This document shows positions 42,744 through 52,494 of a stretch of 64,000 nucleotides of DNA, in pieces. A model generated the notes under the pieces. That model saw only the letters and a program-made list of their open reading frames with translations. It ran no database searches and was not told where the DNA came from. The DNA is from Microbispora hainanensis (GTDB lineage: Bacteria; Actinomycetota; Actinomycetes; Streptosporangiales; Streptosporangiaceae). The stretch is from positions 4,154,001 through 4,218,000 of the forward strand of contig NZ_CP108086.1 in NCBI RefSeq assembly GCF_036186745.1. Reading direction: 5' to 3'. A program made the position numbers and the translations under genes. How positions within the stretch are numbered: the stretch's first letter is position 1; every line of letters begins with the position of its first letter.

Positions 42744-44423
42744 CTACGCCGCGGACCAGGGCGGAGTGAGGTCGCCGAGCACGTCCTCGTAGTCGGCCAG
42801 CCACGCCCCGAACGCCACCAGCGCCCGCAGCCAGAACCGCGAGTTCCACGACCCGAAGGCGGTCAGCGCGTCCGGCCCGCCGGCGATCGCGTCCAGCATC
42901 TGGGGCGACATCAGCCCGGGGATCTGCGCGGCCCTGACCAGCATCCGGTGGTTCCACTCGCGGGCGACCGGCCCGTTCGAGCGCAGCGGCACCCGGCGGT
43001 TCGGCAGCAGCGGGGTGTTGGTCGAGGGCAGCGCCGCCACCCGAGGGTTGGCGGCCCGCAGGACCTCCCGGTAGAACTTCCCGCCCTCCTTGCGGACGAC
43101 CGGCACCGACAGCGCCGCGTCGAAGAACTCCGGGTGCAGGAACGGGAAGACCGGGGTCGCCTCGGGGCCGACGAGGTTGATCGGCGACCGGGCGATGCCG
43201 CGCACGGTCCGGGTGTGCAGCACGCTCAGCGGCAGCTCGGCCCGGTGCCCGTGCAGCATGGAGGTCGCCCGGGTGAACGCCGTACGGACCCGGTCGTCCA
43301 TCCACGCGGCGGCGGCCTCGCCGAGCACCGGGATGTGGGCGTCGCCGGTCGACAGCGCCTTCAACAGCGCATCGCGGCGGGACGCGCCCGTCCCCGCGCC
43401 GACGGCGTCCGCCGTGATGAGGAAGTTCTTCATCAGCGGGCCGCCCGCCAGGCCGTCCACCAGCGCCCGGCCCGCGCCGTGCACCTCGCGGGCGAAGGGG
43501 GAGTACCACGCGTGGTGGCTGGTGAGGAACTCCAGGCGCCGGGCCGCCCACAGCGCCTCCTGCGGATAGGCGGCCGGGTCCTGCGGCATGATCCGGTGGG
43601 GGACGCCCAGCTCACGGGTGATGTAGCGGGCGAAGTCGATGTCGTTGTCCAGCCCGTCGTCGGGGCTGGTGGTCCACGACTCGATGTCCATCTTCCTGGC
43701 CACCGCCACGCTGGCCAGGAGCCGCGAGTCATACCCGCCGCTCACCGGCACCAGCACCCGCTCGTACGGCTTGAGCGCGTCGTGCAGCAGCGCGACCAGG
43801 TCGCCGCCGGTCACGCCCCGGTCGACCGGCTCCTCCCGCACCCAGCGCGGGGCCCGCCGGTCCACCCTCAGCCTGCGCTCGCGACGCGACCAGGTCAGCG
43901 CGGTCGCGCCGGGCAGGCGCCGGATCTGGCGGTAGGGCGTGTCCTCGAGGAGCGGATAGGTGAGCATGAGGATCGCCGCCCATGCCTCCCAGTTCACCTC
44001 GTACGGCCGCCGGGCCAGCGCGAGCAGCGGCTCGATCAGCGAGGAGAAGTAGACGGCGTCGCCGTCCTGGAGGTAGTAGACGTCGATCAGGCCGAGACCG
44101 CCCGTGTGCAGGCTCACCGCGTCGGGCTCGTCCACCAGGCCCGGGGTCTCGTAGGTCTCCGCGACCCGCAGCCAGGCGTTCGCCCGGGGCTCGCCCCCGG
44201 TCTCGGGCTGCCGGCCGCCCCACGCGTACGCGGTCGTCCGGGCTCCCGTGGCGTACGGCGCCAGGGGGGCCGACGTGAGCAGCGCGGCCTCCGGCGCGGA
44301 GTGCACGGCCTGCACGGCCGGCCCCGACCGTGCCAGCAGGTCGAGCGTCGCCTGCTCGAAGGGCCCGATGGCCCCGCAGACGTACGGCCTGGCCTGGAAT
44401 CGCGGCCACTCACCCTTGCGCAC
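42744..44423 (-). CDS. Asparagine synthase-like protein without the N-terminal nucleophile Cys
   Basis: A 559-residue protein. Its C-terminal half (about 205-540) has the ATP-pyrophosphatase loop VPVSGGYDSRLLA (SGGYDS, 228-233) of asparagine synthase/beta-lactam synthetase enzymes. The N-terminal half (1-180) resembles the Ntn glutaminase domain in length, but starts MRKGEW with no Cys2, so it cannot release ammonia from glutamine. It may adenylate and cyclise a carboxylate, as in lasso-peptide cyclases and beta-lactam synthetases. No precursor peptide or peptidase gene was seen beside it. GTG at 44423 follows AGGGAGG. Confidence 0.85.
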   Translation of the reverse strand: MRKGEWPRFQARPYVCGAIGPFEQATLDLLARSGPAVQAVHSAPEAALLTSAPLAPYATGARTTAYAWGGRQPETGGEPRANAWLRVAETYETPGLVDEPDAVSLHTGGLGLIDVYYLQDGDAVYFSSLIEPLLALARRPYEVNWEAWAAILMLTYPLLEDTPYRQIRRLPGATALTWSRRERRLRVDRRAPRWVREEPVDRGVTGGDLVALLHDALKPYERVLVPVSGGYDSRLLASVAVARKMDIESWTTSPDDGLDNDIDFARYITRELGVPHRIMPQDPAAYPQEALWAARRLEFLTSHHAWYSPFAREVHGAGRALVDGLAGGPLMKNFLITADAVGAGTGASRRDALLKALSTGDAHIPVLGEAAAAWMDDRVRTAFTRATSMLHGHRAELPLSVLHTRTVRGIARSPINLVGPEATPVFPFLHPEFFDAALSVPVVRKEGGKFYREVLRAANPRVAALPSTNTPLLPNRRVPLRSNGPVAREWNHRMLVRAAQIPGLMSPQMLDAIAGGPDALTAFGSWNSRFWLRALVAFGAWLADYEDVLGDLTPPWSAA

Positions 44424-44523
44424 GGTTTGCCCTCCCTTGAACCCCAGCCGAGTCTACGGACCTCGGGGCCGGCAGGGGGACCGGAGCCAGCCCCTGCGGC
44501 AGGCGAGGTCGCGGTCAGATAGC

Positions 44524-44882
44524 GGGCCGTCACAAAAGCTGTTGCGGGAGGTGTTTTTACCTGATGACCCCGACGGAAGTTCTTTTTATTTCTTGCGGGG
44601 GCGGTCATCATCGCGCTCCGTGGTGACGGAGTGTGTAATTCCGCATGCGAGCGCGTATCTGAACAAAATATAGACGCATCCCTTGATCTTTGGCTCGGCG
44701 GTGTTATACGTTTCTGCACGTTTGCCAATCTTTGCCTGCGAAATTTTGTTTTGCGGGGCTGCTCCATCGTGCTTCGAGTGTGACGACGATGTTGCGTAGA
44801 GAGGGCGTTCTCCCCGCTCACGCGAGTGTGTCTGGAGTGTGACGAGCCATGCGGCGCAGCCGTGGCGTAAGAAGATGGAGGC
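44524..44882. other. AT-rich intergenic region with GAGTGTG repeats
   Basis: About 360 nt unusually rich in A/T for this genome (for example GTTCTTTTTATTTC and AACAAAATATAG), with no gene. The heptamer GAGTGTG occurs at 44629, 44776, 44824 and 44835, the second and last extended to GAGTGTGACGA. It precedes a membrane-protein gene and could be its control region. It looks horizontally acquired. Confidence 0.6.
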
Positions 44883-45395
44883 ATGGCAGTGGCCGGCAGG
44901 CGGCTGAGAAAGGCTCTGCTCCTGTTTATGATTCCCCTTGCGCTGCTGATCCTCGCGGCGCTATTGGTGAATCTTGTCGCATCCTCTTGGGCTGGCAGGC
45001 CACTCATTGTGGACGAGAGGGCGGTGCGCCAAGTTCAGGGGATCGGGCGGCAGATGGGGGAGGCGACGGCGCAGCGTACGCAATCCGACTACATGATCTC
45101 GAGGAGGTATCTTTTCCTGGCTGTCGATGGGATGAACATGTCAGATGCTCTAGAGCGTCGCGCCGATCTCTTGGTCTCTCGGGGTTGGAAAGTGGAGAAT
45201 GACCGGACTCCTGATGCGATTCATCTCGAGTCGGATGAATTAGAGGCTTATCTGACCCTGTCGCCTCTCGATGCTTACCTGGCACAAGTAGGTTTCGATG
45301 ACTACAGGGTGAAGGAGGTCGCCACTCGTGTCCGGAAGCAGTCGGGACCGTCGGCGACGATACTCGTCGCTGTGTTGGAGCACACGTGGCCCTGA
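44883..45395 (+). CDS. Orphan single-span membrane protein
   Basis: A 170-residue protein with one membrane helix at about 10-33 (ALLLFMIPLALLILAALLVN) and an extracytoplasmic domain after it. The body has MSDALERRADLLVSRGWKVEND and SPLDAYLAQVGFDDYRVKEV, with no recognised family. Codon use and GC are lower than in neighbours, and the gene lies between an AT-rich region and an IS, so it was probably acquired. ATG at 44883 follows a GGAGGC stretch. Confidence 0.65.
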   Translation: MAVAGRRLRKALLLFMIPLALLILAALLVNLVASSWAGRPLIVDERAVRQVQGIGRQMGEATAQRTQSDYMISRRYLFLAVDGMNMSDALERRADLLVSRGWKVENDRTPDAIHLESDELEAYLTLSPLDAYLAQVGFDDYRVKEVATRVRKQSGPSATILVAVLEHTWP

Positions 45396-45513
45396 GTGAT
45401 GGTCATGGGGCCATCATGGACGGTTCGTAGGCGGCTCGGCGTGGTCTATCCGGGCGACTGTTCTCAAATATCGGGCAAAACGTTGTTGTGGCGTTCTATC
45501 CAGCCTCAAACCT

Positions 45514-45523
45514 GCCACAGGGC
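45514..45523. repeat. Target-site duplication, left copy
   Basis: GCCACAGGGC directly before the left inverted repeat matches 46887-46896 exactly; it lies in the last codons of the interrupted ATPase-like gene. Confidence 0.85.
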
Positions 45524-46886
45524 CAGGGCCCAAGCGTTCTCGGCTGGTGAGATGGGCGCAGCCCTGGGACGGACGGGTAGTTGAGGGCGCCCCGGTGCGG
45601 AGATGACAAACGCGACCCCTCATGATCGTCGGTGTCTAGCCAGTCGATCAAGAACAGGGGTCGCGTTCGCGTGCCATCATCCCCGATCGACGTGCTCTCC
45701 CGCCACCTGGAGCGCGTCACCATCTGCGATCCGCTGTCCGACCTGCCCACCCTTGCCGAGGTGCTGGATGCCATACCGGACCCTCGCAGCCGCCGCGGGC
45801 GCCGCTACCGACTCGGCCCGCTGCTCGCGTTAGCCCTGCTCGCCGTGCTCGGCGGAGCGACTTCCCTGGCGAAGATCACCCGGTTCATCGCCGGATACGA
45901 TCCCGAGCTACGCGCCCGGATCGGTCTCCCGGGCCCCGTACGGCTGGCCGCCTCCACCCTGGGACGGCTGCTGGCCCGCCTGGACGGCGACGACTTCGAC
46001 GCTGCGACCTGCGCCTACCTGGCCAGGCTGGCCGCCGCGCCACCAGCGACCGGCACGAACGGCACGAACGGCACGAACGGCAGAACAGCGCTACTCGGCC
46101 TGGCCGTGGACGGCAAAACCCTGCGCGGCAGCCGCACCGGCGACCGTGTGACCCACCTGCTGGCCGCCACCCGCCACGACACCCAGACGGTGATGGCTCA
46201 AGCCCAGGTCGCAGCCAAAAGCAACGAGATCCCCGCGTTCACGCCCCTGCTGTCCGGGCTCGACCTCACCAGCGTGGTCATCACCGCCGACGCCCTGCAC
46301 ACCCAGCACGAGCACGCCAGGCAGATCGTCGCGGCCGGAGGGCACTACGTGTTCATCGTCAAGGGCAACCAGCCCACCCTGCTGCGCCGGCTCAAGGCCC
46401 TGCCCTGGCGCGAGGCCATCCTCAACGACCGCACCGACGAGACCCGGCACGGACGCCGCGAGATCCGCCGCATGAAGATCTGCACCGTCCGCCCAGGCCT
46501 GCCCTTCCCCCACGCCGCCCAGGCCATCCAGGTCAAACGACGCCGCACCAACAACGCCACCGGGAAGACCACCATCGTCACCATCTACGCCATCACCAGC
46601 CTGCACCCCGGCCAGATCACCCATGCCCACCTCGCCGGACTGATCCGCGGCCACTGGAGCATCGAAGCCCTGCACCACATCCGAGACGTCACCTACCGCG
46701 AAGACGCCTGCACGATGAGGACCGGGGCCGCACCCCGGATCATGGCGAGCCTCCGCAATCTGGCCATCGGCCTGGCCCGCCTGATCGGCTGGACCAACAT
46801 CGCCGCCGCCACCGACCACTACCGCAGCCACCCCACCGATGCACTTCAGCTACTCGGTCTCACAACCTGAGAACGCTTCAGCCCTG
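45524..46886. mobile_element. ISAs1-family insertion sequence (1363 bp)
   Basis: A complete element with imperfect terminal inverted repeats of 28 bp (23 of 28 matching; both ends begin CAGGGC and share AAGCGTTCTC), one transposase gene and an exact 10-bp target duplication outside the ends. Precise ends and an intact transposase point to a fairly recent insertion. Confidence 0.9.
45671..46870 (+). CDS. ISAs1-family transposase
   Basis: A DDE transposase of about 399 residues from GTG 45671; an in-frame GTG at 45632 is possible but has no ribosome site. Family marks are [12 protein letters not shown] (first D), [15 protein letters not shown] (second D) and [24 protein letters not shown] (catalytic E). 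A short in-frame repeat encodes TNGTNGTNG. No stop or frameshift interrupts it, so it is probably active. Confidence 0.92.
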   Translation: MPSSPIDVLSRHLERVTICDPLSDLPTLAEVLDAIPDPRSRRGRRYRLGPLLALALLAVLGGATSLAKITRFIAGYDPELRARIGLPGPVRLAASTLGRLLARLDGDDFDAATCAYLARLAAAPPATGTNGTNGTNGRTALLGLAVDGKTLRGSRTGDRVTHLLAATRHDTQTVMAQAQVAAKSNEIPAFTPLLSGLDLTSVVITADALHTQHEHARQIVAAGGHYVFIVKGNQPTLLRRLKALPWREAILNDRTDETRHGRREIRRMKICTVRPGLPFPHAAQAIQVKRRRTNNATGKTTIVTIYAITSLHPGQITHAHLAGLIRGHWSIEALHHIRDVTYREDACTMRTGAAPRIMASLRNLAIGLARLIGWTNIAAATDHYRSHPTDALQLLGLTT

Positions 46887-46896
46887 GCCACAGGGC
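46887..46896. repeat. Target-site duplication, right copy
   Basis: GCCACAGGGC, identical to 45514-45523, immediately after the right end of the insertion sequence. Confidence 0.85.
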
Positions 46897-47748
46897 GCTG
46901 ACGGGCATGGCGCGCAGACGGGGGCCGAAGGGGAGGGGGTCTGGGTGCCGGTGTAAAGGACGATCCCCGCCACGAAGTCGTCGCCCAGGCGGTCGGCGAG
47001 GTGGCGCAGGCCGCGGAAGTCGTCGGCGCGGACCGTGGAGGAGGCCTTGACCTCGACGCCGACGACGCGGCCCTGCCGGTTTTCCAGCACCGCGTCGACC
47101 TCGACCTTGTCCTTGGTCCGGTAGTGGAAGAGCTCCACCCGCTCGTCCGACCAGGTGAGCTGCCGGGCGAGCTCCATGAGACGAAGCCCTCCAGCAGCGG
47201 TCCGAACTGGCCGTCGGGCCGCACCAGGCTCCTCGCGTCGGCGCCCAGCAGGTTGGCGGCCACGCCCGAGTCGACGAGGGCCACTTTGGGGGTGCCGACC
47301 GCGCGGTTGCTGAGGTGCGTGACCAGGCGGGGATGCGCTTGATCAGGAAGACCTCTTCGAGCAGGCCGAGGTAGCGGTTGACGGTGCTCCCGGACAGTCC
47401 GATGTCCGCTCCGAGCGCGCTGGCGACCAGCAACTGTCCCGACCGGGCGGCCACCGACCGCACCAGGGCTCGCATCTCGGCCATCCGCTCGATCTCGGAC
47501 AGCCGGCTCACGTCCCGCGCGATCAGATCGGAGACGTACGAGTCGAAGAAGCGCTCGCGTCTGCGCGGGTTCGTCCGGGTCACCGCCTCGGGAAAGCCGC
47601 CGCGCACGAGTCGCTCGGCATAGTCGGCACGCGACAACGAGGACGTGTGATGGAGGTTCTCGCCCTCGGCGAAGATCGCGTCCACGAACCTGTCCGGGGT
47701 GGCGTCGATCTCCCCCTGGGAGAACGGCCACAGCTCGATCGTCTCCAT
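46887..47748 (-). pseudogene. Broken AAA_14/DUF4143 ATPase-like gene
   Basis: Minus-strand pieces of a DUF4143 protein. From 47748 the frame reads METIELWPFSQGEIDATPDRF and on to SRLSEIERMAEMRALVRSV and GSTVNRYLGLLEEVFLIKRIPAW. A second frame continues with AVGTPKVALVDSGVAANLLGAD, a third with VELFHYRTKDKVEVDAVLENR and ASSTVRADDFRGLRHLADRLG, and the first frame returns near the end with RLRAMPVSALW. At least three frameshifts are needed. The N-terminal ATPase half is missing. The last codons lie beyond the IS (to 45506), where the joined sequence gives ALWQV and a stop. Confidence 0.85.
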
Positions 47749-47930
47749 GCGTGTCGTGGTGAATCGGTCGCAGGGCACGTGGTGAATCGGTCGCGGGGTA
47801 CGTGAGCCGTTGGTCGCCGAGGGATGTGGCGGACGAGGTGCACGAGGTCTCGGCTCCAGCTGAGAGCGATCAGGGCGTTCTGCGAATATTGTGACTCTGG
47901 TCCTGAAGGTCTACCGCGGAGTCACCCCCT

Positions 47931-49952
47931 ATGAGCGAGCTAAGCGAGCCGGCAGCCGTACAGCCCGAGCGGAGCGACCCGGCGGCGCTGCGGCAGGCGC
48001 TGGCGGAGGCGGTGGAGCGGGCCTCCGGCGCGGCGGAGCTGGCCCGGCTGATCACGGACTACCAGCGTCGGCTGGAGGAGGCGGCGCGCTCGGAGGCCGA
48101 GGCGCTGACGAAGATGCGTGAGGCCGAGGCGCGGCTGAAGACCGTCGAGCGGCAGAACGCGCAGCTCGCCAAGCAGCTCGCCGAGCAGAAGTACCAGACC
48201 GAGGTCGCCAACTGGAAGCTCGCCTCGCTCCAGGAGAACCGGTGGATCAAGCTCGGCGACGCGATCCACAGCAAGAACCCCGGCACGGTGGCCAGGACGC
48301 TCAAGGCGCCGGTCAGGAAGCGCCCCGCGCCCAAGCGCTCGGACTTCAAGCCGGAGATCCCCGCCGTCCCCGAGGTGAAGGCGGCCCCCGCCGCGCCCGA
48401 GCCCAAGGCCCCGCAGGTCTCCGCGCCGCTCGCCGAGTCGTTCACGGTGCCCAAGGGCCCGACGGCCCGGCCGTACATGACGGTGGCCGCGATCGTCGAC
48501 CGGCAGACCGAGGCGCTGCTGCGCTACGAGTGGCGGCTGGTGACCAACTTCGGCCCCGACAACTGGGAGGCCATGCTCGACCAGCAGCAGCCCCACGTGC
48601 TGTTCGTCGAGTCCGTACGGCCCGGCCCCCGGCAGGGCAACGGCGGGCGCTGGCTGGAGGCGCTGGCGGGCGAGACGCGTGCGCTGCGCGACCTGGTGGC
48701 GGCCTGCCACAAGCGGGGGATCAAGACGGTCTTCTGGCACTCGGGCGGCGCGGTGTCGCGGGCCGTCCCTGCGGCCGAGCACTTCGAGTACGTGCTGGCC
48801 ACCACCGAGGCCCGCGCCCGCGAGTGGCGCTCCGCGCTGCGGCACGAGCGGGTCGGCGTGCTCCCGCACGCCATCCAGCCGCGCGTGCACAACCCCATCC
48901 CCGCCGAGGGCGGCAGGACCGGGGAGATCGTCACCCTCGGCACGGTCACCCCGCCGGCCGGCGGCGCGGCCTGGCAGCCGCTGGCCGGGCAGGGCGACGA
49001 CAAGACGTCGTACGACGACGTGCTGACGGCCTACCGGCGGCCGGCCCTGGTGATCGCGGGCGCCGACGCCGAGCCGAGGGTGATAGGAGAGGTCGCGGCC
49101 TGCGGCACCCCGGTGCTCCAGGTGCGGGCCGGGGCCAAGGGCGAGGAGATCCTCGCGGCGGCGGAGATCCTCATGGCCGACGAGGGACGGCTGGCCAGGG
49201 AGGCCCACCTCGCCTGGCGGGCCCGCACCAGCGTCACCCCGCTGCTCGACCCGATCCTCGACACCCTCGGTGTGCCGAGCGTGCGCGGCAGCGGCGTGAT
49301 CTCGGCGATCACCGCCGTCTCCGACCCTGCGGAGCTTGACCGCCTGCTCGCCCAGATCACCCGTCAGGTCGAACGGCCCGGCCAGATCGTGATCGTCGCG
49401 GACGGCCTCGACGCGGGCCTGGTGGACAAGACCGTCCGCCAGTCGTGCCCGGACATCGACGTCGTGGTCCGCACCACGGGCGAGCCGATCACCCGGGGCG
49501 CCGCCCTCGACCGCGCGGTGCGGCTCGCCGACGGCGACTACGTGGCCGTGCTCGATGCCAGGGACCTGTACGGCGAGCACTACCTGGCCGACCTCGTCCG
49601 CCACTTCGCCTCCACCGACGCCGAGGTGCTGGGGAAGGCGTCGTTCTACGCCCACCTGCCGGCGACCGGCGCGACCCTGCTGCGCCAGCCGGAGGCCGAG
49701 CACCGGTTCCTCCCCGAGGTGGCCGGGGGCACCGTCCTGGCCCGCCGCCAGGTGCTCACCGAGCTCGGCTTCGGCGACGTCTCGGAGGAGTGGGGTGAGG
49801 TCCTGATGCGGCAGTGCCGTACGGACGGGGTGCGGGTCTACTCGGCCGACCGCTACTCCTACGTGTGCGTCCGCGACTCGGCCGAGGGCTCGCTGCTCGG
49901 CTCGGCGCGCATGGAGGGATTCGTCCCGGCCGAGCCCCTCGCCTTGCTCTGA
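47931..49952 (+). CDS. CgeB-like glycosyltransferase with coiled-coil and GT2-like C-terminus
   Basis: A 673-residue protein. Residues about 20-105 are a long coiled coil (AELARLITDYQRRLEEAARSE). A Pro/Ala/Lys linker follows to about 180. Residues about 185-440 resemble the CgeB/YonV-type glycosyltransferase (VLFVESVRPGP, LVAACHKRGIKTVFWHSGG, EHFEYVLATTEARA). The end (about 465-665) looks like a GT2/A-fold fragment with RGAALDRAVRLADGDYVAVLDARD. The sugar donor is unknown. The gene starts ATGAGCGAGC..AGCGAGC, the same motif as the tiny ORFs at 36616. It may modify surface structures, like the glycan locus at 57-64 kb. Confidence 0.75.
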   Translation: MSELSEPAAVQPERSDPAALRQALAEAVERASGAAELARLITDYQRRLEEAARSEAEALTKMREAEARLKTVERQNAQLAKQLAEQKYQTEVANWKLASLQENRWIKLGDAIHSKNPGTVARTLKAPVRKRPAPKRSDFKPEIPAVPEVKAAPAAPEPKAPQVSAPLAESFTVPKGPTARPYMTVAAIVDRQTEALLRYEWRLVTNFGPDNWEAMLDQQQPHVLFVESVRPGPRQGNGGRWLEALAGETRALRDLVAACHKRGIKTVFWHSGGAVSRAVPAAEHFEYVLATTEARAREWRSALRHERVGVLPHAIQPRVHNPIPAEGGRTGEIVTLGTVTPPAGGAAWQPLAGQGDDKTSYDDVLTAYRRPALVIAGADAEPRVIGEVAACGTPVLQVRAGAKGEEILAAAEILMADEGRLAREAHLAWRARTSVTPLLDPILDTLGVPSVRGSGVISAITAVSDPAELDRLLAQITRQVERPGQIVIVADGLDAGLVDKTVRQSCPDIDVVVRTTGEPITRGAALDRAVRLADGDYVAVLDARDLYGEHYLADLVRHFASTDAEVLGKASFYAHLPATGATLLRQPEAEHRFLPEVAGGTVLARRQVLTELGFGDVSEEWGEVLMRQCRTDGVRVYSADRYSYVCVRDSAEGSLLGSARMEGFVPAEPLALL

Positions 49953-50011
49953 CCTCACCGGCGAGGTCGGCCTAGACTGGCCGCGATGACCACCACAGCC
50001 GTCCCGGCAGC

Positions 50012-50917
50012 GTGATGATCGAGGAGCTGCGCGGCGTTCTCGGCGCCGCGCCGGTGCCGCAGGGATCGTGGGAGCGGGACGCGTGCTTCGTCTCCACGGC
50101 CGCGCTGCGTAAAACGGCGCTGCGTAAAACGGCGGCGCTGCCCGGAACAGCGGCGCTGCGAGGAGCGGCGGCGCTGCCTGAAACGTCCGCGCTGCCTGAA
50201 ACGTCCGCGCTGCCTGAAACGTCTGCGCTGTCTGGAACGGCGGTGCCGGGGGGAACGGCGGTGCCGGGGGGAACGGCGGAGTCCCCTGCCGAGGCGGCGG
50301 AGCGGCTCGCGACCCGGCTGCGCGCGGTGCCCGGCGTCCGTCGGGTGGACGTCCGGCCGAACGGCTTCCTCGTCATCGGCGTCGCCACGCCGGGACGGAT
50401 CGTCGAAGACGTCCTGGCCTCGCCCCGGCGGCCGGGAGCCGCCCCGGTCGCCGTGCCCCGACCGGGAGCCGTGCACTCGCAGCCGGGGGCCGCCGTGTCC
50501 CCGCAGCACGCGGCGCCGTGGCCGGACTTCCCCCGCACCTGGGACAACCCCGGTTTCGCCGTACGGTACGCGTACGTGCGGGCGGGAGCCGTACGGCGAT
50601 GGGCGGGCGATCTGGGGGTGCGGACCGGCGTGGCGGCGCGGCCCGAGCTGCTCGACGGCCCGTTCGACCGGGCCGTGCTGCGGGTGCTGGCCGAGCTGCC
50701 GAGCAGGCGGGAGAGCCGCGACCCGGGATGGGCGGCGTACCTCGAACGGCTGGCCGAGGCCTACCACACCGCCGTCGAGCGCGCGTCCCCGATTCCCATG
50801 GGCGATGAGCCGCCGTCGGAGGTCCACGCGGCCCGGGTGCGGATGGGGGAGGCGGTGCGCCTCGTGCTCGGCGAGGGACTGGTGGAGCTGGGTGTCACCC
50901 CGCCCGGCAAAATCTGA
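50012..50917 (+). CDS. nrtL: ArgS-related anticodon-binding protein NrtL
   Basis: A 301-residue protein with no synthetase catalytic domain. Residues about 1-30 and 92-135 resemble the ArgS N-terminal additional domain (LRAVPGVRRVDVRPNGFLVIG). Residues about 165-295 form a DALR anticodon-binding domain (VRYAYVRAGAVRRWAGDLGV to ARVRMGEAVRLVLGEGLVELG). Such NrtL genes sit directly before lysA in Streptomyces and relatives. Between the halves lies a linker of repeats expanded as ALPETS and AVPGGT, unusual for the family. GTG at 50012 is followed by ATG. Confidence 0.88.
   Translation: MMIEELRGVLGAAPVPQGSWERDACFVSTAALRKTALRKTAALPGTAALRGAAALPETSALPETSALPETSALSGTAVPGGTAVPGGTAESPAEAAERLATRLRAVPGVRRVDVRPNGFLVIGVATPGRIVEDVLASPRRPGAAPVAVPRPGAVHSQPGAAVSPQHAAPWPDFPRTWDNPGFAVRYAYVRAGAVRRWAGDLGVRTGVAARPELLDGPFDRAVLRVLAELPSRRESRDPGWAAYLERLAEAYHTAVERASPIPMGDEPPSEVHAARVRMGEAVRLVLGEGLVELGVTPPGKI
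50171..50278 (+). repeat. 18-bp coding repeats in nrtL
   Basis: GCGCTGCCTGAAACGTCC occurs three times from 50171 (the last with one change), followed by a diverged fourth, then GTGCCGGGGGGAACGGCG twice. All are in frame. Before them, 15-bp units encode ALRKT twice. Slippage has lengthened the linker. Confidence 0.85.
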
Positions 50918-51032
50918 GTCAAACCCGCCGATAGCCGGAAGCAATGCCGTCAACGACCTGCGGACCTGAATATCTTCCTTCCGGGCCGTCTCGCAGGGTG
51001 AACAGCAGGCGCGAGTGAATCGCAGGGTCGGC

Positions 51033-51038
51033 TAGCCT
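51033..51038 (+). promoter_or_regulatory. -10 element of a leaderless lysA promoter
   Basis: TAGCCT ends 7 nt before the GTG start at 51046, placing a transcription start at the first codon. This matches leaderless actinomycete genes. No clear -35. Confidence 0.5.
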
Positions 51039-51045
51039 CGTTCGG

Positions 51046-52452
51046 GTGAGTCGATTCGCCCACCCAGCCGGCGACCTGCACGCCGCTTCATCTATCGTCG
51101 CCGTGACCGCCGGACTGCCAGAGGAGCGTCCGCAGCACGTGCCCGCTGACCTCAACGCGCTCGAACCGGCCATCTGGCCGCGAACGTCCGGCAGGGCCGA
51201 CGGCGCCGTCACCATCGGCGGAATCGACGTACGCGACCTGGCGAAGGAGTTCGGCACGCCTCTGTACGTCATCGACGAGGAGGACTTCCGCTCACGCTGC
51301 CGTGAGTATCGATCCGCCTTCCACGACGGCGAGGTCCACTACGCCGCCAAGGCGTTCCTGTGCCGCGAGGTCGCCCGCTGGATCGACCAGGAGGGCCTCG
51401 GCCTCGACGTGTGCAGTGCCGGTGAGCTCGCCGTGGCGCTCAGCGTCGGCTTCCCGCCCGAGCGGATCACGATGCACGGCAACAACAAGTCGCTCGCCGA
51501 GCTGGAGAGGGCCGTCCAGGTCGGCGTGGGCCACATCGTGGTCGACTCGTACGAGGAGATCGCCCGCCTCGGCTTCCTCGCGGACAAGCACGGCGTGCGG
51601 CCGAAGGTGATGATCCGGGTGACCGTGGGCGTCGAGGCCCACACCCACGAGTTCATCGCGACCGCCCACGACGACCAGAAGTTCGGCCTGTCGCTGAGCA
51701 GCGGCGCCGCCGCCGAGGCGGTGCGGCGCATCCTCGCGCTGCCGCAGCTCGAACTGGTCGGTCTGCACTCGCACATCGGGTCGCAGATCACCGACACCGG
51801 CGGGTTCGAGGTCGCGGCCCGCCGCCTGGCCAGGCTGCTGGTCGAGATCAAGGAGGAGCACGACGTCGTGCTCCCGGAGCTGGACCTCGGCGGCGGATAC
51901 GGCATCCCGTACGTGGTGGGCGACGAGTCCCTGGACGTCAAGGTCATCGCGGACAGCCTGCGGGAGATCGTCACGAAGGTGTGCGAATCGGCCGGGCTGC
52001 CCGTGCCCCGGCTCACGGTCGAGCCGGGCCGTTCGATCGCCGGGGTGTCCGGGGTGACCCTGTACGAGGCCGGTACGGTCAAGGACGTGGAGGGCCTGCG
52101 CACGTACGTGAGCGTGGACGGCGGGATGAGCGACAACATCCGCACCGCCCTCTACGGAGCCGAATACACGGCCGTGCTCGCCTCCCGAGTGAGCCAGGCG
52201 GCGCCGATGCTGTCGCGCCTGGTCGGCAAGCACTGCGAGAGCGGCGACATGGTCGTGCGCGACCTCTACCTGCCGGGCGACCTGGCCCCCGGAGACCTGA
52301 TCGCCGTCGCCGGCACCGGCGCCTACTGCCGGTCGCTGGCCAACAACTACAACTATCTGCCCAAGCCCGCCGTCGTCGCGGTGTCCAACGGCCAGGCGCG
52401 GGTCATCATCCGCAGAGAGACCGAGGACGACCTGCTCAGGGGGCAGCTGTGA
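51046..52452 (+). CDS. lysA: Diaminopimelate decarboxylase LysA
   Basis: A 468-residue PLP enzyme that decarboxylates meso-diaminopimelate to lysine. The PLP lysine is K102 (HYAAKAFLC). Other motifs: [30 protein letters not shown] and the active-site Cys in KHCESGDMV. The N-terminal 45 residues are extra and rich in Ala/Pro, which may reflect a downstream start, though GTG at 51046 fits the leaderless promoter. It is followed after 42 nt by hom, an arrangement conserved in actinobacteria (argS/nrtL-lysA-hom). Confidence 0.97.
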   Translation: MSRFAHPAGDLHAASSIVAVTAGLPEERPQHVPADLNALEPAIWPRTSGRADGAVTIGGIDVRDLAKEFGTPLYVIDEEDFRSRCREYRSAFHDGEVHYAAKAFLCREVARWIDQEGLGLDVCSAGELAVALSVGFPPERITMHGNNKSLAELERAVQVGVGHIVVDSYEEIARLGFLADKHGVRPKVMIRVTVGVEAHTHEFIATAHDDQKFGLSLSSGAAAEAVRRILALPQLELVGLHSHIGSQITDTGGFEVAARRLARLLVEIKEEHDVVLPELDLGGGYGIPYVVGDESLDVKVIADSLREIVTKVCESAGLPVPRLTVEPGRSIAGVSGVTLYEAGTVKDVEGLRTYVSVDGGMSDNIRTALYGAEYTAVLASRVSQAAPMLSRLVGKHCESGDMVVRDLYLPGDLAPGDLIAVAGTGAYCRSLANNYNYLPKPAVVAVSNGQARVIIRRETEDDLLRGQL

Positions 52453-52494
52453 CCGCCCGCCCCGAGCAGTCCGGCGGCGAAGCGAGGAGGCATC

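Noticed and set aside
42744-44423. Lasso-peptide cluster
   Set aside because: No precursor peptide, transglutaminase-like peptidase or RRE gene is visible beside the synthase-like gene.
44883-46870. Orphan membrane gene as cargo of the insertion sequence
   Set aside because: It lies outside the inverted repeats and target duplication, so it was there independently.
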